A stretch of 64,000 bases of DNA from Christensenella sp. UBA6880 (GCA_002449145.1 DKCG01000024.1:20759-84758), one strand, 5' to 3'. Counted from the first letter of the stretch, positions 38,379 to 47,351 are shown. Program-made: numbers and translations. Notes: generated from the sequence alone by a model not told the origin.

Positions 38379-39656
38379 ATGCCAAAGATAACCAAACTCA
38401 ACGACATTGCAAAAAAACAAGGATTCAGGCTCGGCGACGACGTGCTGCGTATCGGCGGCTACAAAATGGTCGACGAACTCGATTACCTTTTCTACGACAA
38501 CGAAAAGAAATTTTCGGTGGATATTTTGCGCGACGGAAAAGAGCATACCGTAAAAGTCCACAAAAAAGAAGGGCAGTCGCTCGGACTCGAATTTGCAATC
38601 GATATGAAACCCGTCGTGTGCAAAAACAAGTGCATTTTTTGTTTCGTCGACCAACTTCCCAAAAATATGCGCCCAAGCCTTTACGTCAAGGACGACGACT
38701 ACCGCTACAGTTTTATGTGCGGCTCGTACGTCACTATGACCAACGTCACGGAAGAAGAAATTGAAAGAGTGATTCGCTTGAAACTCAGTCCGCTTTACAT
38801 TTCCGTACACGCGTGGGACGACGATATAAGGACGTATATTCTCAAAAATCCAAACACGAGAAAGTTGCCCGACCAAATGCGCAGACTCGGCGCAAACGGC
38901 ATAAAAATGCACACGCAACTCGTTGTCGTTCCCGACGTGAACGACGGCAAAGTGCTTGAAGACAGCATACGAGGATTGCACTCGGTCGAGGGCGTGGAAA
39001 CGGTTGCGGTCGTGCCCGTGGGTATGACGGGGCATAGAGAAACGCTTGCCAAACTCAAAGCCGTTGACGAGCAGAATGCGAGAGACACCATAAAACTCGT
39101 CGAGGGATTGAACGCCGAATACGGCGGCAATTTTTGTTGGTGCAGCGACGAGTATTACGTCAAGGCGAACATAGACGTTCCGAGCAGTTCATACTACGGC
39201 GCGTTCGACCAAATCGAAAACGGCGTGGGACTTATCGCCGACTGGAAAGACAATTTCGAGTACAGCCTTTCGGAAGTGCCGACTATGAATCTCGGCAAAA
39301 AAATAGACCTCATAACGGGCGTATCGTTTGCGCCCATACTCAAAGAGTACGCAAAGAAACTCGAAGCAAAACTCGGTCTGAAAGCGGAAGTGCACGCAAT
39401 CGTAAACAACTTTTTCGGCAAGAGTGTGACGGTTGCGGGGCTTGTGACTGCGGGCGATATAATCGACCAAGTGGGCGGCGTAAAGTCGGACGCATTCGTG
39501 ATTCCCGACAATATGCTTCGCGAATTTACCGACACTTTCCTCGACAACAAAACCGTCGAAGAAGTGGAAGCCGCACTCGGCGCGCCGATTATCGTCGTAT
39601 CGCACAGCGGCAGCGACACGGCGCAAAAAATCGTCGAACACTTTGAAAACAAATAA
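38379..39656 (+). CDS. PDZ/radical SAM protein of the DUF512 family
   Basis: The 425-aa protein begins with a PDZ-like domain (1-62). A radical SAM-type cysteine cluster follows: C81, C85 and C88 in CKNKCIFCFVDQLP, the CxxxCxxC spacing for a [4Fe-4S] cluster. Motifs MCGSYVTMTNVTEEEIERV and LYISVHAWDD and the C-terminal DUF512 region (about 215-420) fit the family. Its function is not established. In Firmicutes it commonly sits next to der, as it does here (105 bp upstream), hinting at a link with ribosome assembly or translation. AGGAT precedes the ATG. A hairpin CGGTTTTGCG/CGCAAAACCG (39673-39701) lies between the two genes without a T-run. Confidence 0.88.
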   Translation: MPKITKLNDIAKKQGFRLGDDVLRIGGYKMVDELDYLFYDNEKKFSVDILRDGKEHTVKVHKKEGQSLGLEFAIDMKPVVCKNKCIFCFVDQLPKNMRPSLYVKDDDYRYSFMCGSYVTMTNVTEEEIERVIRLKLSPLYISVHAWDDDIRTYILKNPNTRKLPDQMRRLGANGIKMHTQLVVVPDVNDGKVLEDSIRGLHSVEGVETVAVVPVGMTGHRETLAKLKAVDEQNARDTIKLVEGLNAEYGGNFCWCSDEYYVKANIDVPSSSYYGAFDQIENGVGLIADWKDNFEYSLSEVPTMNLGKKIDLITGVSFAPILKEYAKKLEAKLGLKAEVHAIVNNFFGKSVTVAGLVTAGDIIDQVGGVKSDAFVIPDNMLREFTDTFLDNKTVEEVEAALGAPIIVVSHSGSDTAQKIVEHFENK

Positions 39657-39761
39657 AGAAAAACGATAAAACCGGTTTTGCGGCAAAAGTTCGCAAAACC
39701 GATAAAAACGGCGTTTAATACGTCGAAAATAATAGATAAAATACGGAAACGGTGAAATAAT

Positions 39762-41078
39762 ATGAAACCTTTGGTGGCAATCGTAGGAAGACCAAACGTC
39801 GGAAAATCGACGCTTTTCAACAGACTGGTAGGCGACAGAATCGCTATCGTCGAAAACATGCCCGGCGTAACTCGCGACAGAATTTATGCGGATTGCGAGT
39901 GGTGCGGCAGATCGTTTACGCTCATAGATACGGGCGGTCTCGAACTTAAAAGCGACGACGAAATGTGGGGACATATCCGCACGCAAGTGGAAATCGCTGT
40001 CGATACGGCAAATGCGATTTTGTACGTCGTTGACGGAAAAACCGGACTTACGACGGACGACAATCTCGTGTGTTCGTTTTTGAGGAAATCCAAACTTCCC
40101 GTAATTCTTGCGGTAAACAAAATCGACAACAACGATTTAAGCAACGTATACGACTTTTACGCACTCGGATTCGGCGAGCCTCACGCCGTCAGCGCAGAGC
40201 AGGGCAAGGGACTCGGCGATTTGCTCGACGCAATCCTCGAAGTTATACCCGAGCATATGGCGGACGAAGACCCGGAACGTATAAAAATCGCAATCGTAGG
40301 AAAGCCGAACGCGGGCAAGAGTTCGATCACCAACAGACTTTTGGGATACGATAGATGTATCGTCAGCGACATTGCGGGCACGACGCGCGACGCAATCGAC
40401 ACCGAACTCGACGTGGGCGAGGACAAGTACCTCATCATCGACACGGCAGGTATGCGCAAGAAAAAAGTCGTAAACGAGGACCTTGAAAGATACTCGGTTA
40501 TGAGAAGTTTGCTCGCCGTGCGCAGGGCGGACGTGGTGCTCGTCGTGTGCGACGCAACCGAAGGTCTCACCGAGCAGGACGTCAAAATCGCAGGCTTCGT
40601 TCACGAGGAAGGCAAACCGTCCGTCATCGTTATGAACAAGTGGGATTTGGTGGACAAAAACACGCACACCATTTACGAATTCGAAAAGAAACTAAAAGAA
40701 GATTTGAAGTTTATGGATTATTTCAAATCCGTGTATATATCCGCGCTCAGCGGCAAGCGACTCGACAATCTGCTCCCGCTTTGCAAAGAGGTCGTGGCAA
40801 ATTCGAGAAAGCGTATCCCGACGGGACTTCTCAACGAAGTCGTGGGCGACGCTATCCGCATAAGCGAGCCGCCGTCCTATCTCGGCAAAAAACTCAAAAT
40901 TTTCTACGTCACGCAAGTGTCCGTCGCGCCGCCGACTTTCGTGCTTAAAGTCAACGACCCCACGATTATGCACTTCAGTTACAAACGCTATCTCGAAAAC
41001 GCGTTGCGAAAGAGTTTCGACTTTTCTGGAACGCCTATCCGCTTGCTCGTCAGAGCCAACGGCGAAAGCGACAAATAA
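39762..41078 (+). CDS. der: Ribosome-assembly GTPase Der (EngA)
   Basis: Der has two tandem G domains and acts in maturation of the 50S ribosomal subunit. The 438-aa protein has G1 motifs GRPNVGKS (9-16) and GKPNAGKSS (about 177-185), DTGGL and DTAGM for G3, and NKID and NKWD for G4. A KH-like C-terminal domain from about 355 carries PPTFVLKVNDP and YKRYLENALRKSF, and the protein closes with FSGTPIRLLVR. All are canonical. GGTGA lies upstream of the ATG. It is downstream of the DUF512 gene on the same strand. Nothing is unusual. Confidence 0.97.
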   Translation: MKPLVAIVGRPNVGKSTLFNRLVGDRIAIVENMPGVTRDRIYADCEWCGRSFTLIDTGGLELKSDDEMWGHIRTQVEIAVDTANAILYVVDGKTGLTTDDNLVCSFLRKSKLPVILAVNKIDNNDLSNVYDFYALGFGEPHAVSAEQGKGLGDLLDAILEVIPEHMADEDPERIKIAIVGKPNAGKSSITNRLLGYDRCIVSDIAGTTRDAIDTELDVGEDKYLIIDTAGMRKKKVVNEDLERYSVMRSLLAVRRADVVLVVCDATEGLTEQDVKIAGFVHEEGKPSVIVMNKWDLVDKNTHTIYEFEKKLKEDLKFMDYFKSVYISALSGKRLDNLLPLCKEVVANSRKRIPTGLLNEVVGDAIRISEPPSYLGKKLKIFYVTQVSVAPPTFVLKVNDPTIMHFSYKRYLENALRKSFDFSGTPIRLLVRANGESDK

Positions 41079-41149
41079 CGGCGACGAATTGCGATTTTTC
41101 CGTGCGTTTAATTAAAGAAAATTAACGTCGAAAAACTGCTCGAAAACGA

Positions 41150-41178
41150 TTGCCGAATAGGCGATTCGGTGATATATT
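41150..41178 (+). promoter_or_regulatory. Promoter of the class If aminotransferase
   Basis: TTGCCG (41150-41155) and TATATT (41173-41178) are 17 nt apart. The leader of about 88 nt contains a GC-rich hairpin (GTGCGCCGCTTGCGGCAC, near 41209-41226). Confidence 0.65.
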
Positions 41179-41272
41179 CTTACGCGTGATAAAAAGACGC
41201 GGAAAAGCGTGCGCCGCTTGCGGCACTCTTTGAGCGCGCGCGACGTATAGTGTACAAGTGTAGAGGTGTAAT

Positions 41273-42568
41273 ATGAATTACAATTCATTGCCCGCAGACG
41301 AACTCGAAAAACTGCTTAAACAAGAGCAAAAAGCCTACAAAAAACTGCAAAAAGCCGACAGAAGCGTGGATATGACGAGAGGCAAGCCTTCAAAAGAGCA
41401 ACTCGACATCGCTATGCCTATGCTCGAAAATGCCGCAAAATGCGACTTTTTTATGAGCGGCGTGGACGCGAGAAACTACGGCGAACCCGCAGGCGTAAAG
41501 CAGGCAAGAGAACTTTTCGGCGAACTTTTGGGCGTGAAAGCGGACGAAGTTATCGCCCTTGACGGCTCGTCGCTCGACATTATGTATAACGTTGTGCAGT
41601 TTGCAATGCAATTCGGCGTTTTGGGGTCTACGCCTTGGAACAAACTCGAAAAAGTCAAATTCATTTGCCCTGCGCCCGGTTACGACAGACATTTCGCCAT
41701 TTGCGAAAACTTCGGCATAGATATGATAACCGTGCCTATGCTTTCGGACGGTCCGGATATGGACCTCGTCGAGCAACTCGTGCGCGACGACGAGAGCGTA
41801 AAGGGCATTTGGTGCGTGCCGAAATACTCGAATCCGACGGGTATCGTGTTCTCGGACAAAGTGGTCGAGCGTATGGCGAACCTCAAGCCAAAAGCGAAAG
41901 ATTTTCGCGTTTTCTGGGATAACGCATATTGCGTACACTCGCTCTACGACACCGACGACAAACTCAAAAACATCTTCGACGTTGCAAGAAAAGCAGGCAC
42001 GCTCGATATGATATACTGCTTCGCTTCCACCGCAAAAATCACGTTTGCCGGCAGCGGCGTAGCAGTGTTTGCTTCCTCTCAAAACAACGTGAAAGATATG
42101 CTCAAACGTCTTTCTTTCAAGAGAATCAATCCCAACAAGGTCAATCAGATTTTGCACGTCGAGTTTTTGAAAAACGTCGACAACATAAAGAAGATTATGG
42201 CGCAACACGCGGCGATTCTTCGTCCGAAGTTCGACCTTTTCAGAGTGAGAATGGAAGAAGCGTTCCCCGACGACCAAAACGTGACGTGGTCAACGCCGAG
42301 AGGGGGCTATTTCATTTCCCTCGACGTTCAGGGCGCGGCAAAGCGCATCGTGGAACTTGCAAACGAGGCAGGCGTAAAGTTTACGGCGGCAGGTTCGACG
42401 TTCCCGTACAGAATAGACGACAACGACGCTAACATTCGTATCGCGCCGAGCGTACCCTCGCTTGAAGAAATGGATTTTGCAATCGACGTGCTTATAAGTT
42501 CGATAAAGATTGCGCTTATTGAAGAGAGTTTGAAAATTGCGACTGACGACGCTTTTTTTAATGAATAA
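41273..42568 (+). CDS. Class If aspartate aminotransferase (AspT/MocR-like fold)
   Basis: The PLP enzyme interconverts aspartate and oxaloacetate with 2-oxoglutarate/glutamate. The 431-aa protein matches the Corynebacterium AspT type rather than the common class I enzymes: the N-terminus SVDMTRGKPSKEQLDIA, NYGEPAGVKQARELFG, ICPAPGYDRHF and the PLP-binding set PKYSNPTG, FWDNAYC and K255 in STAKITFAGSG. The C-terminal YFISLDVQGAAKR and GSTFPY motifs also fit. AGAGGTG precedes the ATG. It is monocistronic with its own promoter and a shared downstream terminator. Identification is by characteristic motifs, and activity on aspartate is inferred from the family. Confidence 0.87.
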   Translation: MNYNSLPADELEKLLKQEQKAYKKLQKADRSVDMTRGKPSKEQLDIAMPMLENAAKCDFFMSGVDARNYGEPAGVKQARELFGELLGVKADEVIALDGSSLDIMYNVVQFAMQFGVLGSTPWNKLEKVKFICPAPGYDRHFAICENFGIDMITVPMLSDGPDMDLVEQLVRDDESVKGIWCVPKYSNPTGIVFSDKVVERMANLKPKAKDFRVFWDNAYCVHSLYDTDDKLKNIFDVARKAGTLDMIYCFASTAKITFAGSGVAVFASSQNNVKDMLKRLSFKRINPNKVNQILHVEFLKNVDNIKKIMAQHAAILRPKFDLFRVRMEEAFPDDQNVTWSTPRGGYFISLDVQGAAKRIVELANEAGVKFTAAGSTFPYRIDDNDANIRIAPSVPSLEEMDFAIDVLISSIKIALIEESLKIATDDAFFNE

Positions 42569-42670
42569 TAAATCGGCAATCTATAATTGCGAGCGGTTTT
42601 TCAAACGAAAATCGAGTTTGCTTGTAGATCGAACGAAGAATAAACTTAGAGATTAATAGAAGACTAAAAT

Positions 42671-42706
42671 AAAAACTCGTCGCATCGTTTGTTGCGACGA
42701 GTTTTT
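42671..42706. terminator. Bidirectional terminator between aminotransferase and metQ
   Basis: AAAAACTCGTCGCA and TGCGACGAGTTTTT form a 14-bp stem with T-runs on both strands. Confidence 0.92.
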
Positions 42707-42727
42707 ATATTTTAATATTGGATATGT

Positions 42728-43630
42728 TTATGCAATATTGCCTCTTAAATCTATTTGAGTGGTAGAATCGCAGGTCATTGCACCGAGATACTTGGTCTTG
42801 AAGTAATCCGCCACTTCTTTTGAAAGCATTACGTCGGTGAGTGCGTCGATTTTCGCTTTGTATTCTGCATTGTTTTTATAATCGTCAAGTCTTGCCGCAA
42901 TAACGTTTGCCTTGCCCGAAACCTGCGCCGGATCGTCTTCAACCGCGGCACGTCTGTCGGACGAAATTTTTCCCGTATATGCGGTGTTGCAGGGAAGAAG
43001 TGCGAAATCATAGTCGCTCATAGAAGAAACAAGCAAATTTTCGGCTACGAGAGTAACGGTGACGGATTTGTCTTTGCTCGTCCAAGTTTTGGCTGCTTTG
43101 CCGATGTTAAGGTTGTCGCCCGCAGCGTTCACGGGGAAGTTGTCGCCTTCGGTTTCTCTGCTTATCACGCCTTTTTGTTCAAGCAATTGAAATGCTCTTA
43201 TCGCATTGGAAACATCGTCGCATATTTCAAATGTTTTGCCTGCGGTAACGGCAGTGCCTACCGCTGCTTTTCCGTAGTAAATTCCCAACGGTTCGTAGTG
43301 TACTTTGCAAGTGGCGAAAAGTTTTGTTTTTCCGGTGTATGCGTTGAGATAAGGTATGTGTTGGAAGTAATTTGCGTCATAGTCGCCGTTTGCAACCGCG
43401 TCGTTTTGCATCGTCCAGTCGAGAACAGTGACTTTTAAGGTGTAACCTTTTTTTGCGAGTTCACTCTTGACGACGCCGTTAAGAACTTCCGCATGAGGCA
43501 CGTCGGATGCGCAAACGCTTATTTCCTTTGCGGAATTGTTCGAACAACCGCCGGCAAAGCAAACCGTCAATACGGTTGCCGCCAGAATGAAGACGGTGCA
43601 AATGCTTTTCAAAATCTTTTTCTTATTCAT
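42728..43630 (-). CDS. metQ: Methionine-binding lipoprotein of the MetNIQ ABC importer
   Basis: This NlpA-family solute-binding protein captures methionine outside the membrane for MetI-MetN. The 300-aa protein has a basic N-terminus, hydrophobic signal and lipobox ending FAGGC, so the mature protein is a lipoprotein. Family motifs include DVPHAEVLNGVVKSELAKKGY, DYDANYFQHIPYLNAY and LLPCNTAYTGK. AAGGAG lies about 10 nt before the ATG. Its ATG overlaps the metI stop as ATGA. It is the last gene of metN-metI-metQ. The methionine specificity is supported by the operon type and the leader peptide. Confidence 0.93.
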   Translation of the reverse strand: MNKKKILKSICTVFILAATVLTVCFAGGCSNNSAKEISVCASDVPHAEVLNGVVKSELAKKGYTLKVTVLDWTMQNDAVANGDYDANYFQHIPYLNAYTGKTKLFATCKVHYEPLGIYYGKAAVGTAVTAGKTFEICDDVSNAIRAFQLLEQKGVISRETEGDNFPVNAAGDNLNIGKAAKTWTSKDKSVTVTLVAENLLVSSMSDYDFALLPCNTAYTGKISSDRRAAVEDDPAQVSGKANVIAARLDDYKNNAEYKAKIDALTDVMLSKEVADYFKTKYLGAMTCDSTTQIDLRGNIA

Positions 43631-44298
43631 TTCAATAATCTCCTTTTATCTAATAATTTTGCTATTTTAAGTCCTGCTTCCTGAATGATTTGGACTATTA
43701 TAACCACAATGACAATAAGCACCCAGAACGAAGGGGAAGAGAGATAATCCCCGGTGTTCCTCGTGTAGAACGTATAGACGCCGGAAATAAGCCCTCCTGC
43801 GCCGATGTTATATGCAAACGACGTGTACCCCAAAATGCTCACCGCAACCACGGCAACGCCGGTGATAAGCGAAACTTTTGCTTCGGGCAAAATAACTTTG
43901 GTTATGAGTTGAAAATCCGTTGCGCCGAGCGATTTGACCGCTTCTATTTCGCCTGCAGGCACTTCGGCAAGCGATTGCTCAACCATTCTCGCAACAAATC
44001 CGAATGCGCATACGGTCATAGGAATTATTATAGTAAACCATTCCCCAGTGCCTTTTCCAAACCATGCTCTCGTCCATGGTATGCAAAGCACGATGACGAT
44101 AAGGCAAGGCACCGAACGCAGAATGTTTACTGCAAGTCCTAACGTAAAATTCAACCACCTGCAGGGCTTCAATCCGTGTTTGCTCGTTGCGTTCAAAAGT
44201 ATGCCGCAAGGAAGTCCGAGAATATAGGCAAACAATGTGGACAGCAATGTCATTGCAAGCGTTTCGCCCGTCATGGTCATTATTTCAGCAAAAGTCAT
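43627..44298 (-). CDS. metI: Methionine ABC importer permease
   Basis: MetI forms the membrane channel of the importer. I chose the ATG at 44298 (223 aa) because GAGGAGG lies 9 nt upstream. An upstream start at 44337 would lie deeper inside metN with no such site. The protein has five predicted helices and the BPD_transp_1 domain with the EAA-like loop EAVKSLGATDFQLITKVILPEA, which contacts the ATPase. It begins 14 bp inside metN and ends overlapping metQ by 3 bases, so translation is coupled along the operon. Confidence 0.93.
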   Translation of the reverse strand: MTFAEIMTMTGETLAMTLLSTLFAYILGLPCGILLNATSKHGLKPCRWLNFTLGLAVNILRSVPCLIVIVLCIPWTRAWFGKGTGEWFTIIIPMTVCAFGFVARMVEQSLAEVPAGEIEAVKSLGATDFQLITKVILPEAKVSLITGVAVVAVSILGYTSFAYNIGAGGLISGVYTFYTRNTGDYLSSPSFWVLIVIVVIIVQIIQEAGLKIAKLLDKRRLLK

Positions 44299-45277
44299 CG
44301 CTTTCAACCTCCTCGAATGGAATCCCTTTTTTGTCAAGATAATCGCAGAGTTTTTTTATGTCTTCGTCATAATAGGGAAGTCTGAAAATAATCTGCCCGT
44401 ATGTCTTGCCGTTGATTGCTTTCGTTTCGGCGTAGAACACGGAAAGCAAAATATTGCACTCTTGTATGATGTTGGTTATTATGGGCTTGTCTGTGGTGCC
44501 GTCGAACATCAGTTTTACGAGTTTTTCACCTTTTATGCCGGCGTTTATTTTGCCCGAGTAGATAAGTTTTTTTGCAATCGGTTCTTTTGGGGAAAGGAAC
44601 ACGTCTTGCAAATCTCCTTGCGTAACGATTTCCGATTTGTCTATTATCGCTACTTTGTTGCAAATTGCTTCTATCACGGACATCTGGTGAGATATTATCA
44701 CAATCGTAAGATTGAGCGATTTGTTGAGTTCTTTCAGAAGTTCGAGAATAGACTTTGTGGTTTCGGGGTCGAGTGCGGAAGTAGCTTCGTCGCACAAAAG
44801 CACTTTCGGATCTGTCATAAGTGCGCGCGCTATCGCAACTCGTTGTTGTTGCCCTCCGGAAAGTTCCGAGGGATACGCTTTGAGTTTGTCGCCGAGTCCG
44901 ACCGTTTCCAAAAGCCTGATTGCCTTTTGTTTTCTGTTTTCGTCGCCGCTTATTTCGCCGGCAAGTTCCACGTTTTTCAACACGTTTCTTTGCTGAAGAA
45001 GGTTGAATTGCTGAAAAATCATCGAAACTTTTCTGCGTATGGTTCTCAGCCTCTTTTTGTTGGCGCCGACGAGATCCTCGCCGTCTATAATAACACTGCC
45101 GCAAGTCGGCTTTTCAAGCAGATTTATGCATCTGACGAGAGTGCTTTTCCCCGCGCCGGACAAGCCGATTATTCCGAAAATATCGCCGTCGTCTATTTTT
45201 AGGTTTATGTTGTGTAGTGCGGTAAAGTCACCCGATTTTGAAGGATAGACTTTGCCGAGGTTTATAAGTTCGATCAT
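44285..45277 (-). CDS. metN: Methionine ABC importer ATPase
   Basis: MetN powers methionine uptake. I chose the ATG at 45277 (330 aa), which has GGGAG about 10 nt upstream. A longer frame to 45334 would run into the attenuator hairpin. Walker A is GLSGAGKST (38-46), the Q-loop is MIFQQFNLL, the signature is ELSGGQQQRVAIARAL and Walker B is VLLCDEATSALD. Residues about 255-330 form the C-terminal NIL domain, which in this family binds cytoplasmic methionine and inhibits transport. It heads the metN-metI-metQ operon, behind a leader peptide and terminator. Confidence 0.95.
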   Translation of the reverse strand: MIELINLGKVYPSKSGDFTALHNINLKIDDGDIFGIIGLSGAGKSTLVRCINLLEKPTCGSVIIDGEDLVGANKKRLRTIRRKVSMIFQQFNLLQQRNVLKNVELAGEISGDENRKQKAIRLLETVGLGDKLKAYPSELSGGQQQRVAIARALMTDPKVLLCDEATSALDPETTKSILELLKELNKSLNLTIVIISHQMSVIEAICNKVAIIDKSEIVTQGDLQDVFLSPKEPIAKKLIYSGKINAGIKGEKLVKLMFDGTTDKPIITNIIQECNILLSVFYAETKAINGKTYGQIIFRLPYYDEDIKKLCDYLDKKGIPFEEVESDDFC

Positions 45278-45295
45278 TATAAACTCTCCCGTAAT

Positions 45296-45332
45296 TAATA
45301 AAAGCCCGGAACTTAACGAAAAAGTCCCGGGC
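45296..45332 (-). terminator. Attenuator-like terminator between leader ORF and metN
   Basis: On the minus strand GCCCGGGACTT and AAGTTCCGGGC form an 11-bp stem followed by TTTTATT. It lies 18 nt after the leader ORF stop and 19 nt before metN, exactly where a transcription attenuator would act. Confidence 0.8.
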
Positions 45333-45350
45333 AAAATTTTGCATTAAGGC

Positions 45351-45440
45351 TTATTTTTCCGAAGAGCAATCGGAAAAATGCCCGTGCATAAATGCCCGAG
45401 ACGTTAACATTCGCATTCCGAATTCAAAATGTTTCTTCAT
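45351..45440 (-). CDS. 29-codon methionine-rich leader peptide of metNIQ
   Basis: A short ORF lies between the promoter at 45496-45525 and the terminator at 45296-45332. It has its own ribosome site (AGGAG, 10 nt before the ATG) and encodes 29 residues. The peptide begins MKKHFEFGMRMLTSRAFMHG and ends SDCSSEK. Four of the first 18 residues are Met (positions 1, 9, 11 and 18), and there are three His and four Phe. The layout of promoter, short ORF rich in the regulated amino acid, terminator and biosynthetic or transport operon is that of ribosome-mediated attenuation. I see no T-box (GGTGG) or SAM-riboswitch sequence in this leader. Whether the peptide has a function of its own is unknown. 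Confidence 0.7.
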   Translation of the reverse strand: MKKHFEFGMRMLTSRAFMHGHFSDCSSEK

Positions 45441-45495
45441 AACGATTGCCACTCCTGAAAGATTTCAAAAATCGATTTCCGTTTTTGATAGAATC

Positions 45496-45525
45496 ATATT
45501 ATCATCGCCAGCACAAAGTTGTCAA
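45496..45525 (-). promoter_or_regulatory. Promoter of the metNIQ operon
   Basis: On the minus strand TTGACA (45520-45525) and TAATAT (45496-45501) are 18 nt apart. GATAAT two bases nearer the -35 is an alternative -10. The transcript start would be about 50 nt before the leader ORF. Confidence 0.8.
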
Positions 45526-45613
45526 TCGTTTTTTTGACGATATTTCAGATAAGACGAGTAGAGAAAACTTTGGCGATTTTTTTGAGATTATTAAAATCGT
45601 CAGAACTTTTTTT

Positions 45614-45642
45614 GCATATTCAATGAGGATTATTCATAGAGT
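45614..45642 (+). promoter_or_regulatory. Sigma-E-type promoter of spoIVA
   Basis: GCATATT (45614-45620), a 14-nt spacer and CATAGAGT (45635-45642) match the known mother-cell sigma-E pattern (kmATATT, 13-15 nt, CATACANT). The gene begins 26 nt later. spoIVA is a sigma-E gene in Bacillus subtilis. Confidence 0.75.
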
Positions 45643-45667
45643 TTAGCAAACAGAATCGGAGGAGTTT

Positions 45668-47146
45668 ATGGATAAATTTGACCTTTATCGCGATATTGCC
45701 TCACGAACCGGCGGCGATATTTACGTCGGTGTCGTAGGCCCCGTGCGTACCGGCAAGTCTACGCTTATCAAACAAGTGATGCAACAATTCGTCATCGACG
45801 GCATCGCAAATCCCGACGAACGCTCGCGCGCAATCGACGAAATTCCGCAGTCCGCTGACGGCAAAACCATTATGACCACGCAACCGAGATTCGTTCCAAA
45901 CGAGGCGGTCAGAGTGTCCGTGGGCGAGAATATCGCCGTCAATATGCGCCTTATAGATTGCGTGGGTTATCTCGTGGACGGCGCGCTCGGCGCGGAAGAA
46001 GACGGCAAAGAACGTATGGTTTCCACGCCGTGGTCGAGCGAAGATATGCCTTTTTCAAAAGCCGCCGAAATCGGCACGCAAAAGGTTATAAAAGAGCATA
46101 GCACGATTGCGCTTGCAGTCACCACGGACGGTAGTTTCGGCTCGATATCGAGGCAAGACTACGTCAAGGCAGAGGAAAGAGTCATATCCGAACTCAAAGA
46201 GTGCAAAAAGCCGTTCGTCATCGTCCTCAACGTTGCCGACGTCAACGCTCAAAGCGCGCTTGACCTCAAAGACGAACTCGAAAAGAAGTACGACGCGCCC
46301 GTTATCGTCAAAAACGCGTTGACCCTCGACGAGAACGACATCAGCGAGATTCTCGAAACGATATTGCTTGAATTTTCCGTCAAAACCATAGACTTCGATT
46401 TGCCGCGCTGGGTGCAGGCTTTGCCTATGGATTGCGACGTCGTGCGCGAAATCGTGGACAGAGTGAAAAATATGCTCGACGACATCGACAAGATGCGCGA
46501 CTACGACAAAATCGACGCGTACTTCGAGAATGCGGAGTTCTGGAAACAACCGTCCGCAATCAGCCTCGACGCAGGAAAGGGCAGAGTGCAAGTGAAGATG
46601 GCAACGGGCGACGACGTGTTCTTTAAGGTTGCGAGCGAGCAATGCGGCATAGACGTCAAGGACGATTTCGACTTGCTTTGCGAACTCAAAACGCTTTGCA
46701 AAGACAGAGAAAAGATACAAAAAATTCAATCCGCAATGGAACAGGTGGAAACGCTCGGCTACGGAATCGTTGCGCCCACTCTCGACGAAATCGAACTCAA
46801 AGAACCCGAAATCTTGCGACAAGGTCAGCAATACGGCGTGAAACTCTCGGCAAAAGCACCGTCCCTTCACATAATGAAAGTGGACGTCGAAACCGAAGTC
46901 AGCCCCATTATCGGAAGCGAGCAACAAAGCAAAGATATGGTCGAGGGTATGCTTCAAGACTTTGAAAGCGACAAGCAAGCGATTATGAACACCAACATTT
47001 TCGGAAGGTCGCTCTCGACGCTCGTCGCAGACGGAATCAACAACAAATTGCAAACCGTACCCACCGACGCAGAGCAGAAACTTCGCAAAACTTTGGGACG
47101 TATCGTCAACGAGGGAAAAGGCGGCGTAATTTGTATCTTGTTGTAA
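45668..47146 (+). CDS. spoIVA: Stage IV sporulation protein A, spore coat ATPase
   Basis: SpoIVA is an ATPase that polymerises on the forespore surface and forms the basement layer of the spore coat. The 492-aa length is normal. The N-terminus YRDIASRTGGDIYVGVVGPV leads into Walker A GPVRTGKST (24-32). TQPRFVPNEAV, LIDCVGYLVDGALG and STPWSSEDMPF are hallmark stretches. The C-terminal end SLSTLVADGINNKL and GRIVNEGKGGVICILL is also typical. GGAGGAG lies just before the ATG. It is preceded by a sigma-E-like promoter and followed by a terminator. It shows that the organism, or its recent ancestor, makes endospores. Confidence 0.97.
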   Translation: MDKFDLYRDIASRTGGDIYVGVVGPVRTGKSTLIKQVMQQFVIDGIANPDERSRAIDEIPQSADGKTIMTTQPRFVPNEAVRVSVGENIAVNMRLIDCVGYLVDGALGAEEDGKERMVSTPWSSEDMPFSKAAEIGTQKVIKEHSTIALAVTTDGSFGSISRQDYVKAEERVISELKECKKPFVIVLNVADVNAQSALDLKDELEKKYDAPVIVKNALTLDENDISEILETILLEFSVKTIDFDLPRWVQALPMDCDVVREIVDRVKNMLDDIDKMRDYDKIDAYFENAEFWKQPSAISLDAGKGRVQVKMATGDDVFFKVASEQCGIDVKDDFDLLCELKTLCKDREKIQKIQSAMEQVETLGYGIVAPTLDEIELKEPEILRQGQQYGVKLSAKAPSLHIMKVDVETEVSPIIGSEQQSKDMVEGMLQDFESDKQAIMNTNIFGRSLSTLVADGINNKLQTVPTDAEQKLRKTLGRIVNEGKGGVICILL

Positions 47147-47188
47147 CAAAACGCAGTTTACAATACCGTTTGTAAAGGATAAAACACG

Positions 47189-47228
47189 AAATCCGTCGAC
47201 AAAGCGATTTGTCGGCGGATTTTGTTTT
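47189..47228 (+). terminator. Terminator of spoIVA
   Basis: AAATCCGTCGACAAA-GCGA-TTTGTCGGCGGATTT is a 15-bp stem followed by TGTTTT. Confidence 0.88.
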
Positions 47229-47322
47229 GAGTTTGCAAAGCGCGGAATCGAGAAGACGAAAACGAAAAAAACTATGCAAATTCGATATATTGTATCGACA
47301 TTATTTTTTATATTATATTTAT

Positions 47323-47351
47323 TTGACTTTACGAAAAACAAATTCTAAAAT
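47323..47351 (+). promoter_or_regulatory. Promoter of the MATE gene
   Basis: TTGACT (47323-47328) and TAAAAT (47346-47351) are 17 nt apart, about 30 nt before the ATG. Confidence 0.75.

Noticed and set aside
45277..45495. T-box or SAM riboswitch upstream of metN
   Set aside because: No T-box GGTGG sequence and no SAM-I core such as a GGTGGAGGGACTGGCCC-like segment is present. The leader ORF plus terminator explains the region better.
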